DNA from: a virus
Virus record (IMG/VR): IMGVR_UViG_3300029787_000298
Location: 1-25,237 of that record
Strand: one strand, 5' to 3'
Length of the DNA: 25,237 nucleotides
Numbering within the stretch: the first letter of the stretch is position 1; the number at the start of each line of letters is the position of its first letter. The notes beneath the pieces were generated by a model. That model saw only the letters and a list, made by a program, of their open reading frames with translations. It ran no database searches and was not told where the DNA came from. Both the position numbers and the translations under genes were made by a program. Positions 1 through 6,053 of this stretch are shown here, piece by piece.

Positions 1-261
1 GTCAACTACTGTTTCTTCAGTAGTTTCCTCTTTGTATTTACCGATAGCAATAACCCTAAATTGTAAGTGGGGAAAATCTTTTGCCACTATACCTTTGTTT
101 ACATTATCCATAAAGGTATCTAAGGTTGAGATATATCCGAACTGCTCTGCTTCTTCTACCCATTCCTCATCAGGCATATGAACTACATCTTCTTGTAAAC
201 CTATCGTCTTAGATATGCCATAAACTCTTAATTCGTAATCTTCTATTTCTCTATTCATCAT
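1..261 (-). CDS. hypothetical protein, C-terminus beyond the window edge
   Basis: The frame is open from the start codon to base 1, so only the first 87 residues are visible. It begins MMNREIEDYELRVYG and is acidic. I do not recognise it. The ATG at 259-261 (or the adjacent ATG at 256-258) is preceded by GGGAG with a four-base gap, and the start lies inside the end of the gene that stops at 251, so the two are translationally coupled. It is the last visible member of the leftward small-gene operon led by the pyrimidine-dimer glycosylase gene. No motif, membrane segment or signal peptide can be seen. Confidence 0.75.
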   Translation of the reverse strand, partial: MMNREIEDYELRVYGISKTIGLQEDVVHMPDEEWVEEAEQFGYISTLDTFMDNVNKGIVAKDFPHLQFRVIAIGKYKEETTEETVVD

Positions 262-655
262 GCAACTCCCATGCTTGATATATAAAGTCCCATGTTAAAT
301 CATACATGAAACAATATAACTCAATTAGTTTACCCTGAAATTCGTGGTCGTATTCGTAAGGTTTAATCTTTAGCAATCTATGGTAGTGGTCATTCTTCAT
401 ACCCATCAATTCTTCTTCTCTTTCAAGGTTGTCTAAGAATGTAAACCACATATCATCAGTAGATGAACCACTACACCATTTTGTTTCGTGGTCGTATTCT
501 TCTAATAAGGTAGCAACAAGTATAGGGTATACTCTATCATCTTGATAGTCATTTAGTTTTTGGTCAACCCTAACTAATATATCTTCTACTTTACTTGCCA
601 CATCTTCTCTGAACTTTTTTGCTTGTGCTTCTTGATGTAATTCTATACTATCCAT
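251..655 (-). CDS. hypothetical acidic protein (134 aa)
   Basis: A 134-residue soluble protein rich in Glu, Asp, Tyr and Trp. Its second half has an aromatic-rich helical pattern (LYCFMYDLTWDFIYQAWEL). No known family recognised. The start ATG overlaps the end of the gene upstream (stop at 648) by eight bases and its own end overlaps the next gene, so it sits in the middle of a tightly coupled leftward operon. Small acidic proteins in such clusters are often host-takeover or anti-defence proteins in phages, but that is only context. Confidence 0.75.
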   Translation of the reverse strand: MDSIELHQEAQAKKFREDVASKVEDILVRVDQKLNDYQDDRVYPILVATLLEEYDHETKWCSGSSTDDMWFTFLDNLEREEELMGMKNDHYHRLLKIKPYEYDHEFQGKLIELYCFMYDLTWDFIYQAWELHDE

Positions 656-878
656 TTTCTATATCTTGTAATTCCTCTAAGAACTCAACTGCTCTTTCAT
701 ATTCATTTATAATATCACTATCAGACCACAAGTCAAGTGGCTTCTCGCTACCATTGTGTATACCTCTTAATTCATCAATCACATCACTTTGGTCGCCATC
801 ATACCAACCCTCTTGCCAATAGTCTAAGATAGTTTCAATCATTTCATCTTTACTAGGTACTCCATTTTGATTACTCAT
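648..878 (-). CDS. hypothetical acidic protein (76 aa)
   Basis: A 76-residue acidic protein of unknown function, with predicted helices and the motif YWQEGWYDGDQSDVIDELRG. The ATG at 876-878 follows GGAG with a spacing of nine bases and overlaps the upstream stop as ATGA. It belongs to the leftward operon that starts at the pyrimidine-dimer glycosylase gene. No catalytic or metal-binding pattern is visible. Confidence 0.75.
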   Translation of the reverse strand: MSNQNGVPSKDEMIETILDYWQEGWYDGDQSDVIDELRGIHNGSEKPLDLWSDSDIINEYERAVEFLEELQDIENG

Positions 879-1105
879 TTTATTGTATCTCCATTACTAT
901 TTTCTTTATCTACTTTAATATCTTTAAATCGATTTGTCAAATGGTCATTATATCTTGCATAACTTTCATCTAAATCTTCCACAACCTCATCTAAGATTTC
1001 GTATGCTTGATTAATTAAATCTATTGCTTCGCCATAATGATTATCCTTAAAGTTATCTAAGAATTGTAATGCGTTCTTTAATTTTTCTACTATTGTAAGT
1101 TCCAT
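875..1105 (-). CDS. hypothetical helical protein (76 aa)
   Basis: A 76-residue protein beginning MELTIVEKLKNALQFLDN, largely helical and acidic, with leucine/isoleucine heptad-like spacing that could form a coiled coil. I chose the ATG at 1103-1105 over an upstream in-frame ATG at 1148-1150 because the latter would overlap the glycosylase gene by 40 bases, while 1105 starts just past its stop at 1111. The SD is weak (GGGTG). Function unknown. Confidence 0.72.
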   Translation of the reverse strand: MELTIVEKLKNALQFLDNFKDNHYGEAIDLINQAYEILDEVVEDLDESYARYNDHLTNRFKDIKVDKENSNGDTIK

Positions 1106-1110
1106 ATTAA

Positions 1111-1506
1111 TTACACCCAAAAGTATTTTATGTTTGTAGGTTCGTTCCAACCATATTTGCTATAAAATCTAAAGTCTTTTCTTAAAAGATTAGACCTATG
1201 TGATTTATGTATTCTTTCATCTCCAACCCATTTAGGTATTTTAAAATCTTTTATGTGGGTTATATGTTTCATAGTATTGTTATACCCTCTTTTAATCCAC
1301 TCGTCAAGACACATATTATGATAGTATGCTAAAGCGTCAGGATAATCAAGCCACATTTTATTTACAGGGTGGTATGGATATCCCCCCTTTCCCTTAGTAA
1401 TTTGATTATAGGTCTGCATAGCTTCTACTCTTTGCTTTCCTAGTCTTTTATAATCTAAACATTCAACACTTTTTTTTATGTCAGAATATGGCATAAATGT
1501 TTGCAT
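1111..1506 (-). CDS. pyrimidine-dimer DNA glycosylase-like protein (Pyr_excise family)
   Basis: Likely a base-excision enzyme acting on UV-damaged DNA. The 131-residue protein starts MQTFMPYSDIKKSVECLDYK followed by RLGKQR, the typical N-terminus of bacterial and phage proteins annotated as pyrimidine-dimer glycosylase/endonuclease V. The mid-part HPVNKMWLDYPDALAYY and the CLDEWIKRGY helix, plus a C-terminal HRSNLLRKD-type segment ending in KYFW, also match that family as I know it. I chose the ATG at 1504-1506 because family members start with this M-x-TF(L/M)PY motif and GGGAG lies about 10 bases upstream; an upstream ATG at 1578 would add 24 unrelated residues. It is first in the leftward operon, directly behind a consensus-like promoter. 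Whether it is truly a dimer glycosylase is untested for this subfamily. Confidence 0.8.
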   Translation of the reverse strand: MQTFMPYSDIKKSVECLDYKRLGKQRVEAMQTYNQITKGKGGYPYHPVNKMWLDYPDALAYYHNMCLDEWIKRGYNNTMKHITHIKDFKIPKWVGDERIHKSHRSNLLRKDFRFYSKYGWNEPTNIKYFWV

Positions 1507-1544
1507 AATATTAACACTCCCGTAACTTAAATTTGTATTAGTTA

Positions 1545-1553
1545 AGTATAATA
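1545..1553 (+). promoter_or_regulatory. AGTATAATA-type phage promoter, rightward
   Basis: AGTATAATA, one of eight copies of the shared motif in this window, 35 bases before the ATG at 1588. It shares bases 1550-1553 with the leftward -10 box, so the two polymerases could not bind together. There is no recognisable -35 box. Confidence 0.55.
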
Positions 1554-1578
1554 TATATGAAAACAAATGAACTGTCAA
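1550..1578 (-). promoter_or_regulatory. sigma70-type promoter for the leftward glycosylase operon
   Basis: On the minus strand a perfect TTGACA (1573-1578) is followed after exactly 17 bases by TATATT (1550-1555), about 45 bases before the glycosylase ATG at 1506. Nothing else in the window matches the bacterial housekeeping consensus this well in a non-coding stretch. It is probably an early, host-polymerase promoter. Its -10 box overlaps the rightward AGTATAATA motif. Confidence 0.75.
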
Positions 1579-1587
1579 GGGGGATAA

Positions 1588-1731
1588 ATGAAAGCAGTAT
1601 TAAAATGGTTATTTAAACCAACAACATTACACTATAATAAGGATTATGTATTACATATTGAAGATGATTATTACCACCAATCCTATATACCATCTAAGGA
1701 ATTGAGTACATATTACTTGGCTCAAATATAA
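1588..1731 (+). CDS. small plus-strand protein (47 aa), unknown
   Basis: A 47-codon ORF beginning MKAVLKWLFKPTTLHYNKDY and ending TYYLAQI. It is basic at the N-terminus and tyrosine-rich. The strong SD AGGGGG ends four bases before the ATG and an AGTATAATA motif lies 35 bases upstream, which is why I call it real despite its length. It faces the minus-strand gene that stops at 1762, so the two are convergent with a 30-base gap holding no clear terminator. No family recognised. One of only two plus-strand genes in the window. Confidence 0.6.
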   Translation: MKAVLKWLFKPTTLHYNKDYVLHIEDDYYHQSYIPSKELSTYYLAQI

Positions 1732-1761
1732 ATTATGAAAAAAGATAGTAAACAGTCGGCG

Positions 1762-2226
1762 TTAGTCGTTTCCCTCTACCTCTGTATCCTTATCACTTTC
1801 ATCTTCCTCACTGTCTAAAATTTCAGATGGTGGCATTTGCCCATCTGCTTCAGCTTTTATTAACATATCTGCACCATCTTCCATAGCCTTATATACCATT
1901 GTCTTAAACGCTTTGTAAGTTAAAGTTTTAGCACTTGTGCTTAATCCGATATGTTCTTCAATGTCAGGTAATCTCAAATTTTCTATTGGACTGAAACCGA
2001 CAATCTGTAATATCTTTAATCTTCGATAGAACTCTTTACAGTTCTTTTTAGTAATCCTATTCATATATACGCTTTCAGTAGCGTCAACAATCATAAGAGT
2101 TCTTTGTCGCATGACATGATTTCCATCTGCGTCTTTAACAAATACTCCATCTGCACTACGAGTTTTGTAACAAACCTCTGTTGAGTTTTTTATTTTTGTT
2201 ATATCCCACTGGGTATCTACTGGCAT
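1762..2226 (-). CDS. hypothetical protein (154 aa) with acidic tail
   Basis: A 154-residue protein of unknown function. The first 130 residues are mixed and partly basic; the last 20 or so are a nearly uninterrupted acidic tail (SEEDESDKDTEVEGND). The ATG at 2224-2226 follows GGAGAATAGA directly, with the SD overlapping the stop region of the gene upstream (2229), so the two form a coupled pair. The acidic tail could bind a DNA-binding protein or mimic DNA, but this is only inference from composition. Confidence 0.75.
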   Translation of the reverse strand: MPVDTQWDITKIKNSTEVCYKTRSADGVFVKDADGNHVMRQRTLMIVDATESVYMNRITKKNCKEFYRRLKILQIVGFSPIENLRLPDIEEHIGLSTSAKTLTYKAFKTMVYKAMEDGADMLIKAEADGQMPPSEILDSEEDESDKDTEVEGND

Positions 2227-2228
2227 TT

Positions 2229-2660
2229 CTATTCTCCTAAATCTATATCTTTTAACATATCTTCTAAAGTTGTAAGGTCGTTTATTTGTTTAGAGTATAA
2301 AGCATTTAATACTTTCCCTTTTAAACTAATTCCAACCCTATTCCCATAGTGTACCACATCTGATAAAGCAATTTCTCTTAACATATATAAATCTGCTTCT
2401 GATATTGACATTGTTACCGAGCCACCTTTCATGGCTTTTAATAATGCTTTACCTATTTTATCTATAAAGTCTATGGTTACAATAGTACAATTACTCGGCA
2501 TTGGAACTCTGATTGGCATCATGCCCTCAAACTCTACACCATTAACTGCCATTGTTATTGTATCATCTATGTACAGTAATTCAGCAAGTGTAAGTTTAAT
2601 CTTTTTACTAGCACTATCACTTATGTACTTGCCTTTCTTATCTTTATTATCTTCTTCCAT
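2229..2660 (-). CDS. hypothetical protein (143 aa)
   Basis: A 143-residue protein, charged at the N-terminus (MEEDNKDKKGKY), with a middle part of alternating hydrophobic residues (VPMPSNCTIVTIDFIDKIGK) that suggests a beta/alpha fold. Not recognised. The start codon follows AAGGAG at good spacing and a TGTATAATA promoter motif lies only 19 bases upstream, giving a very short leader. It is the first gene of a two-gene unit with the gene at 1762-2226. Confidence 0.78.
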   Translation of the reverse strand: MEEDNKDKKGKYISDSASKKIKLTLAELLYIDDTITMAVNGVEFEGMMPIRVPMPSNCTIVTIDFIDKIGKALLKAMKGGSVTMSISEADLYMLREIALSDVVHYGNRVGISLKGKVLNALYSKQINDLTTLEDMLKDIDLGE

Positions 2661-2678
2661 AATAACTCCTTACAGTTA

Positions 2679-2687
2679 TATTATACA
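2679..2687 (-). promoter_or_regulatory. TGTATAATA-type phage promoter for the 2660 gene
   Basis: Minus-strand TGTATAATA, the one copy that departs from AGTATAATA at its first base. It lies between the terminator hairpin at 2703-2720 and the SD of the 2229-2660 gene. Transcription starting about seven bases downstream would give a leader of roughly a dozen bases. Confidence 0.6.
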
Positions 2688-2720
2688 CTAAAAATAAAGA
2701 AAGGGGAGAACAATCTCCCC
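2688..2720 (-). terminator. intrinsic terminator of the 25-residue gene
   Basis: On the minus strand a perfect 7-bp stem GGGGAGA/TCTCCCC (2703-2709 with 2714-2720) closes a four-base loop and is followed by TTTCTTTATTTTT. It sits six bases past the stop codon of the small gene at 2726-2803, so it would end that transcript. Confidence 0.8.
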
Positions 2721-2725
2721 AATCC

Positions 2726-2803
2726 TTAAACTCCGAAAAGTGTTCCTATTAATCCTAATATTAGCATGAATAGAAAGAACTTCGCTATATCTTCAATAAT
2801 CAT
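2726..2803 (-). CDS. 25-residue single-pass membrane peptide
   Basis: A 26-codon ORF starting MIIEDIAKFFLFMLILGL and ending GTLFGV. After the short acidic start it is almost wholly hydrophobic, a single membrane helix with a GxxG-like small-residue stretch. The ATG at 2801-2803 follows AGAGGTGG at about eight bases. It has its own TTGACA-18-TATACT promoter upstream (2848-2877) and its own terminator downstream (2688-2720), which makes a stand-alone transcript of about 150 bases. I do not recognise it. Small membrane peptides like this occur among phage superinfection-exclusion and lysis-control genes, but nothing in the sequence decides the role. Confidence 0.65.
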   Translation of the reverse strand: MIIEDIAKFFLFMLILGLIGTLFGV

Positions 2804-2847
2804 AGTTTTCACCACCTCTCAATTATTTTAGATTTTAAGTTAATTTG

Positions 2848-2856
2848 AGTATAATA
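2848..2856 (+). promoter_or_regulatory. AGTATAATA-type phage promoter for the HNH gene
   Basis: Plus-strand AGTATAATA followed by TAAGTAGGAG, so the SD begins only six bases after TATAAT. Same compact promoter-SD layout as the copies at 18684 and 24093. Overlaps a leftward promoter. Confidence 0.6.
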
Positions 2857-2877
2857 TAAGTAGGAGATATTTGTCAA
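2848..2877 (-). promoter_or_regulatory. sigma70-type promoter for the 25-residue gene
   Basis: Minus strand TTGACA (2872-2877), 18-base spacer, TATACT (2848-2853), about 45 bases before the ATG at 2803. The -10 box is the reverse complement of the first part of the AGTATAATA motif used rightward, and the -35 box lies inside the start region of the HNH gene. Confidence 0.6.
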
Positions 2878-3251
2878 CCATGTTTCAACCTAAAATCAGG
2901 AAGGCTGGAGTTCCACCCTTTGTTAAAACTAAATACGACTTTCAAAAAAGCCGACCAATAGAAGATTATCTTTCCAATAAAGTTCCTATGCAAAGCGATA
3001 AACTAAAAGAAAGATTGCTTAACGCTAATATGCTAGAACCTAAATGTGCCGTTTGTGGAATGTTCTTTTGGCAACAACAACATATTCCATTAGAATTAGA
3101 CCATAAAGACGGCGACCATAATAACAATAATCTAAAGAACTTGCAACTCATTTGTCCTAATTGTCATGCACAGACTGATAATTATAGAGTGAAAAAACCT
3201 GATGCAAAATCTGCTATGGATGTTCATGGAGGCAAGAAACCAAATCGGTAA
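2871..3251 (+). CDS. HNH endonuclease
   Basis: A 126-residue HNH-family nuclease. Zinc-knuckle cysteines C59-x2-C62 and C95-x2-C98 bracket the core, with LELDHKDGDHNNNNLKNL in between (D77-H78 and the Asn-rich loop) and NCHAQT at the end. It would cut DNA with a metal ion. Such genes in phages are either free-standing homing endonucleases or packaging-linked nicking enzymes; isolation on the opposite strand and distance from the terminase favour the former. The start is uncertain: TTG at 2871 lies four bases from AGGAG, ATG at 2880 lies 13 bases away, and either gives the full domain. Confidence 0.9.
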   Translation: MSTMFQPKIRKAGVPPFVKTKYDFQKSRPIEDYLSNKVPMQSDKLKERLLNANMLEPKCAVCGMFFWQQQHIPLELDHKDGDHNNNNLKNLQLICPNCHAQTDNYRVKKPDAKSAMDVHGGKKPNR

Positions 3252-3295
3252 TCCCCTTCCCTGCACTTCCTTCCCTTCCTTGCAAATCTAAAATT

Positions 3296-3664
3296 TCAAA
3301 AGTATGGGTCGTCTCTATCCTCACTAGGTAATTTAATAACCTTTTTAATTCTGGCAAGGTCGTCTCTTATTTCCCTGATATCTTTAGCTAGACTATAAAA
3401 TATTTCAAAACCATTTGATTTATCTTCTGGATGGTTTTCATTATGTTCAGCTTTCAGATATGCTTCATTATAACTTTCAGCAAATATAACTTCTTCATAT
3501 CCACTATCTAGTTTTATATTCCATATAGACATTGAGCCTCCTACTGGTATAGAATCTAACTGTTCAAATGATGTTAGATTGCTTTTCATTGGGCGTGCTA
3601 CACTGGTTTGTGTTTGACGTTTAGGTTTGTATGGTTTGCTGTCACGGCGATAGAACTTAGTCAT
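3296..3664 (-). CDS. hypothetical protein (122 aa)
   Basis: A 122-residue protein with a basic N-terminus (MTKFYRRDSKPYKPKRQTQT), a central stretch SMSIWNIKLDSGYEEVIFAE that looks like beta strands, and a charged C-terminal helix (DIREIRDDLARIKKVIKL). Not recognised. The ATG overlaps the stop of the cysteine-rich gene by eight bases, so it is translated with the virion-protein operon above it. It ends facing the HNH gene with only 44 bases between, a pyrimidine-rich stretch without a clear hairpin. Confidence 0.72.
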   Translation of the reverse strand: MTKFYRRDSKPYKPKRQTQTSVARPMKSNLTSFEQLDSIPVGGSMSIWNIKLDSGYEEVIFAESYNEAYLKAEHNENHPEDKSNGFEIFYSLAKDIREIRDDLARIKKVIKLPSEDRDDPYF

Positions 3665-3824
3665 CTTCTAAGCAACAACCATCACCACAACATTCTACTT
3701 CATCTTCTTCTTCATCACACTCGCGTAAGCATACATCTTCTTCACACTCTTCCTTGTAGCAGTTATCAGTTTTGCAAGTAGCATCTGTTTCGCATTCACA
3801 TATACAATTGAAATTGTCAGGCAT
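3657..3824 (-). CDS. cysteine-rich acidic protein (55 aa), metallothionein-like composition
   Basis: A 55-residue protein read codon by codon from ATG 3822-3824 with a perfect AGGAGG five bases upstream. It contains 12 cysteines: CICEC at residues 7-11, then C17, C22, C27, C32, C36, and two CC pairs at 45-46 and 50-51 (CCGDGCC). Most of the rest is Asp and Glu, with almost no hydrophobic core. This composition suggests a metal-binding peptide or a disulphide-rich virion peptide; I know no named family for it. It sits between the basic virion genes and the 3664 gene, which it overlaps by eight bases. Confidence 0.72.
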   Translation of the reverse strand: MPDNFNCICECETDATCKTDNCYKEECEEDVCLRECDEEEDEVECCGDGCCLEDD

Positions 3825-3833
3825 GTTTACCTC

Positions 3834-4103
3834 CTATGTTTCTAGGTATTTAATAAGTTTAGCTAGGCTTCCTACCTTCTTTGCTACCTTCTTTGAATAC
3901 TTAGCTCGGCTTCCTACACCACCTGCCTTACGTTTCTTTCTGTTAGTCGCTGCTTTCTGACCGCGTGTTAATCCTGCACGCACTTTTTTGGGTAAGTATC
4001 TACCCCGTTTACCTTTAGGTTTCTTTTCATCACCTTCAGAAACGTAGTCCCAATCTTGTTCACCCCATCGCTTGAGTGACTTCTGTGACTTCTTCTCAGC
4101 CAT
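3834..4103 (-). CDS. small highly basic protein (89 aa), virion/DNA-binding type
   Basis: An 89-residue protein with about one third Lys and Arg. It carries RGRYLPKKVRAGLTRGQKAA followed by TNRKKRKAGG and alternating SK/KK runs. This Y-LP-K--R--LT--QK-A-N--K pattern recurs in short basic proteins or domains of marine tailed phages and giant algal viruses; the function is not established to my knowledge. DNA condensation inside the head is a reasonable guess. Its stop codon TAG is part of the AGGAGG of the cysteine-rich gene, and its start overlaps the previous stop as TAATG. Confidence 0.75.
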   Translation of the reverse strand: MAEKKSQKSLKRWGEQDWDYVSEGDEKKPKGKRGRYLPKKVRAGLTRGQKAATNRKKRKAGGVGSRAKYSKKVAKKVGSLAKLIKYLET

Positions 4104-4336
4104 TAGTTTCTGTAGCCCCCACCGGCTTTTTTATATCTCTGTGCAAGTAGTTGTGCCTTCCTTGCAGACCATTGTCCGGGTGCACCACCTTTACTACCAG
4201 CCTTGATAGAAGCAAACATTCGCTTCCTCATACCCGGCTTGGTGTAGTTCCCTGCTTTGTTTACAGTAGACTTAGACCTTTTTTTCTTTCTAGCTTTTTC
4301 AATTATACTTTTAAATATTAATATTGAGTTATCCAT
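4103..4336 (-). CDS. small basic protein (77 aa) with GGxPGQWSARKAQLL motif
   Basis: A 77-residue basic protein. Residues about 35-77 hold the recognisable module RKRMFASIKAGSKGGAPGQW, SARKAQLLAQRYKKAGGGY, which I know from many marine phages and large DNA viruses as a short domain of unknown function. The first 25 residues form an amphipathic helix (SILIFKSIIEKARKKKRSK). The ATG follows AGGAAAAA at good distance. It belongs to the series of basic genes from 3834 to 6050 that follow the protease and capsid genes, so a virion role is likely. Confidence 0.78.
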   Translation of the reverse strand: MDNSILIFKSIIEKARKKKRSKSTVNKAGNYTKPGMRKRMFASIKAGSKGGAPGQWSARKAQLLAQRYKKAGGGYRN

Positions 4337-4342
4337 TTTTTC

Positions 4343-5377
4343 CTACCATTTCGATTTGTCTGCCCAGTAAGCTGCTGACATCTTACCACGTTTTATGTTC
4401 TTAGCATGTCTTGCTTTGAATGACTTCCGTTTCTTTTTCATCTTTTCAGACTCACCCTTCTTAGGGTCACCTGCAGTCTTTGCACCCTGCTGTCCGTAAC
4501 GTATAGTTTTTATTTTATTACCTTCCTTAGCTACAACTATGTGTGACTTAGTAGGATGATTAGGAGTCCTCTTTGGTTTGTTATATCCTGACACTCCCGC
4601 TCTTTTAAGTCTAGGGTCAGCCCCTTTCCTAGGGGCTTTTACTAAAAAAGATTTAAATTTTTCTATGCTCTTTTTAAGACCTAGTTCTTTTTTCTCGTCA
4701 TAACTAAGACTAGTAAATGTAGCCTCTAAATTATGTAATGAGTCAGAGATTTTATTTTGTACCCATCCCGGTAATTCATCCTCATTGTCTATAATATTGT
4801 GAGTCATGTCAGCTAAATCAGATACTCTATCTAATTGTTTCTTAGCCATTCCACCTTCTTCTTCTTTTGCAAGCCACTCTTTAAGTATGCTTGTGTATGT
4901 AGGCTTCTTGCTACCCCTAGTGAATCGTGATAATAATTTAGCACCCATTTTTTTAGACTCAATATCTGGTAGATTTTTACCAGTAGGTTTTTCTTCTCCT
5001 ACTACAGAGGGTTTTTGTTGACTTCTTCCTAACAATTTATCCATTAGTCCTGAAGATACAACCTCTATCCTTACGTCTGGGTATCTAGTTTTCTTCATAT
5101 CTTTCTTAATCTTATAGTGATTTTGAGTGTGATGAGCAGATTCCTCCGTGTTCGGGTCTCCTAAATCTTGACCAGCTTGATTTACAATCTTAGATGGCGT
5201 TGGGTTAGATGGGTCGTCATAACTAACTGGAGCATGACGTACAAAGTCTGGCTCTACATATTCTGGAAAGCCTAACTCTTTTAAATGTCTTTTATGTTCA
5301 AGCTGTCTAGCGTGTTCATTCAAAAGAACACCAGCTTGTTTTTCACCCAATCCGGGCACTATTGATTCTTTAGCCAT
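4343..5377 (-). CDS. virion-type protein (344 aa) with basic C-terminal module
   Basis: A 344-residue protein. The middle (about 180-225) has AKKQLDRVSDLADMTHNIID and ELPGWVQNKISDSLHNLEA, a helical domain that in other marine phages occurs in head-associated proteins. The C-terminus (about 275-344) has KTIRYGQQGAKTAG, then KRKSFKARHAKNIKRGKMSA and AYWADKSKW, another recurring basic module of unknown function. A GYNKPKRTPNHPTKSHIV stretch links the two. The start ATG follows AAGGAG by nine bases and overlaps the previous gene by eight bases. I infer a structural or DNA-binding role within the capsid; no enzyme motif is seen. Confidence 0.72.
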   Translation of the reverse strand: MAKESIVPGLGEKQAGVLLNEHARQLEHKRHLKELGFPEYVEPDFVRHAPVSYDDPSNPTPSKIVNQAGQDLGDPNTEESAHHTQNHYKIKKDMKKTRYPDVRIEVVSSGLMDKLLGRSQQKPSVVGEEKPTGKNLPDIESKKMGAKLLSRFTRGSKKPTYTSILKEWLAKEEEGGMAKKQLDRVSDLADMTHNIIDNEDELPGWVQNKISDSLHNLEATFTSLSYDEKKELGLKKSIEKFKSFLVKAPRKGADPRLKRAGVSGYNKPKRTPNHPTKSHIVVAKEGNKIKTIRYGQQGAKTAGDPKKGESEKMKKKRKSFKARHAKNIKRGKMSAAYWADKSKW

Positions 5378-6050
5378 TTGCCAATACTCCTTCTGCCCAA
5401 GACCTTATAGCCTTCTGCATTTTTTTACCTACTAATCCTGCTAGATATCTAGAGAATCTATCCTTACCTCCAAAGCCACCTGTTTTTGGTTTCGCTTTAG
5501 GTGCAGTAAACATAGGTCTAATTACTTTAGGTTCATTAACTAAGAATTGAGTTAACTCTCTTCCTTCACCCATTTCAGCTGACTGCACTTGGTCAGCTAT
5601 CTTTTGATATTCAGACGGGTTTCTAGCTATCCCGTATAATTCTTTCACAGCATCATCGTATGCCATTTTTCTTTTTCTAGCTGCCTCTTGTACAGTAGCT
5701 CTATATTCAGGTGTTTGTAGTTTCCTTCTTAACTTTTCTTTACGTTGTAAAGCTCTACCAGCTAGTGTTTCCGCTCTAGCTGGAGGAGTAGCAGCTCTTT
5801 GACTAGCTACTTCTCTGTCTATACGTTTTTTCTTCTTCCCTGCAGATGCAGAGTAAGACGTACCACCACTACCAGCAGACTGAGACGCAGCTTGTTCCGC
5901 TATCTTTCTAGCCCTTTTCTGACTATCTGTCATGGAGCTCTTAGGCTTTTTGACACTAGGATAGAATGGCTTACTAGGTTGCTTCTGAATACCAGCTACC
6001 ATTTCATGAAAGGCATCTTTTACTATATGATGTACTGTATCAGTTGCCAT
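5370..6050 (-). CDS. basic structural-type protein (226 aa), unknown
   Basis: A 226-residue, very basic protein. It opens with an amphipathic helix MATDTVHHIVKDAFHEMVAG that resembles the segment MDNVSNIVKQVFKSQV inside the long protein encoded upstream, continues with disordered Ser/Gly/Lys/Arg stretches and a helical ELYGIARNPSEYQKIADQV part, and ends in an amphipathic helix (RYLAGLVGKKMQKAIRSWAE). AAGGA precedes the ATG by six bases, inside the end of the upstream gene. Not recognised. The shared N-terminal pattern suggests a common binding partner or targeting signal among these virion proteins. Confidence 0.72.
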   Translation of the reverse strand: MATDTVHHIVKDAFHEMVAGIQKQPSKPFYPSVKKPKSSMTDSQKRARKIAEQAASQSAGSGGTSYSASAGKKKKRIDREVASQRAATPPARAETLAGRALQRKEKLRRKLQTPEYRATVQEAARKRKMAYDDAVKELYGIARNPSEYQKIADQVQSAEMGEGRELTQFLVNEPKVIRPMFTAPKAKPKTGGFGGKDRFSRYLAGLVGKKMQKAIRSWAEGVLANG

Positions 6051-6053
6051 TTA

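Noticed and set aside
1735-1818. 27-codon plus-strand ORF (MKKDSKQSALVVSLYLCILI...) with a hydrophobic stretch like a signal peptide
   Set aside because: No SD site, and most of it is the antisense of the acidic C-terminus of the gene at 1762-2226, which forces hydrophobic and Ser codons on the other strand.
4302-4307. Extra TATAAT preceded by AAG on the minus strand inside the 77-residue gene
   Set aside because: It lies in coding sequence, departs from AGTATAATA after TATAAT (AGTATAATT) and is followed by no SD or start within a normal distance of a transcript start.
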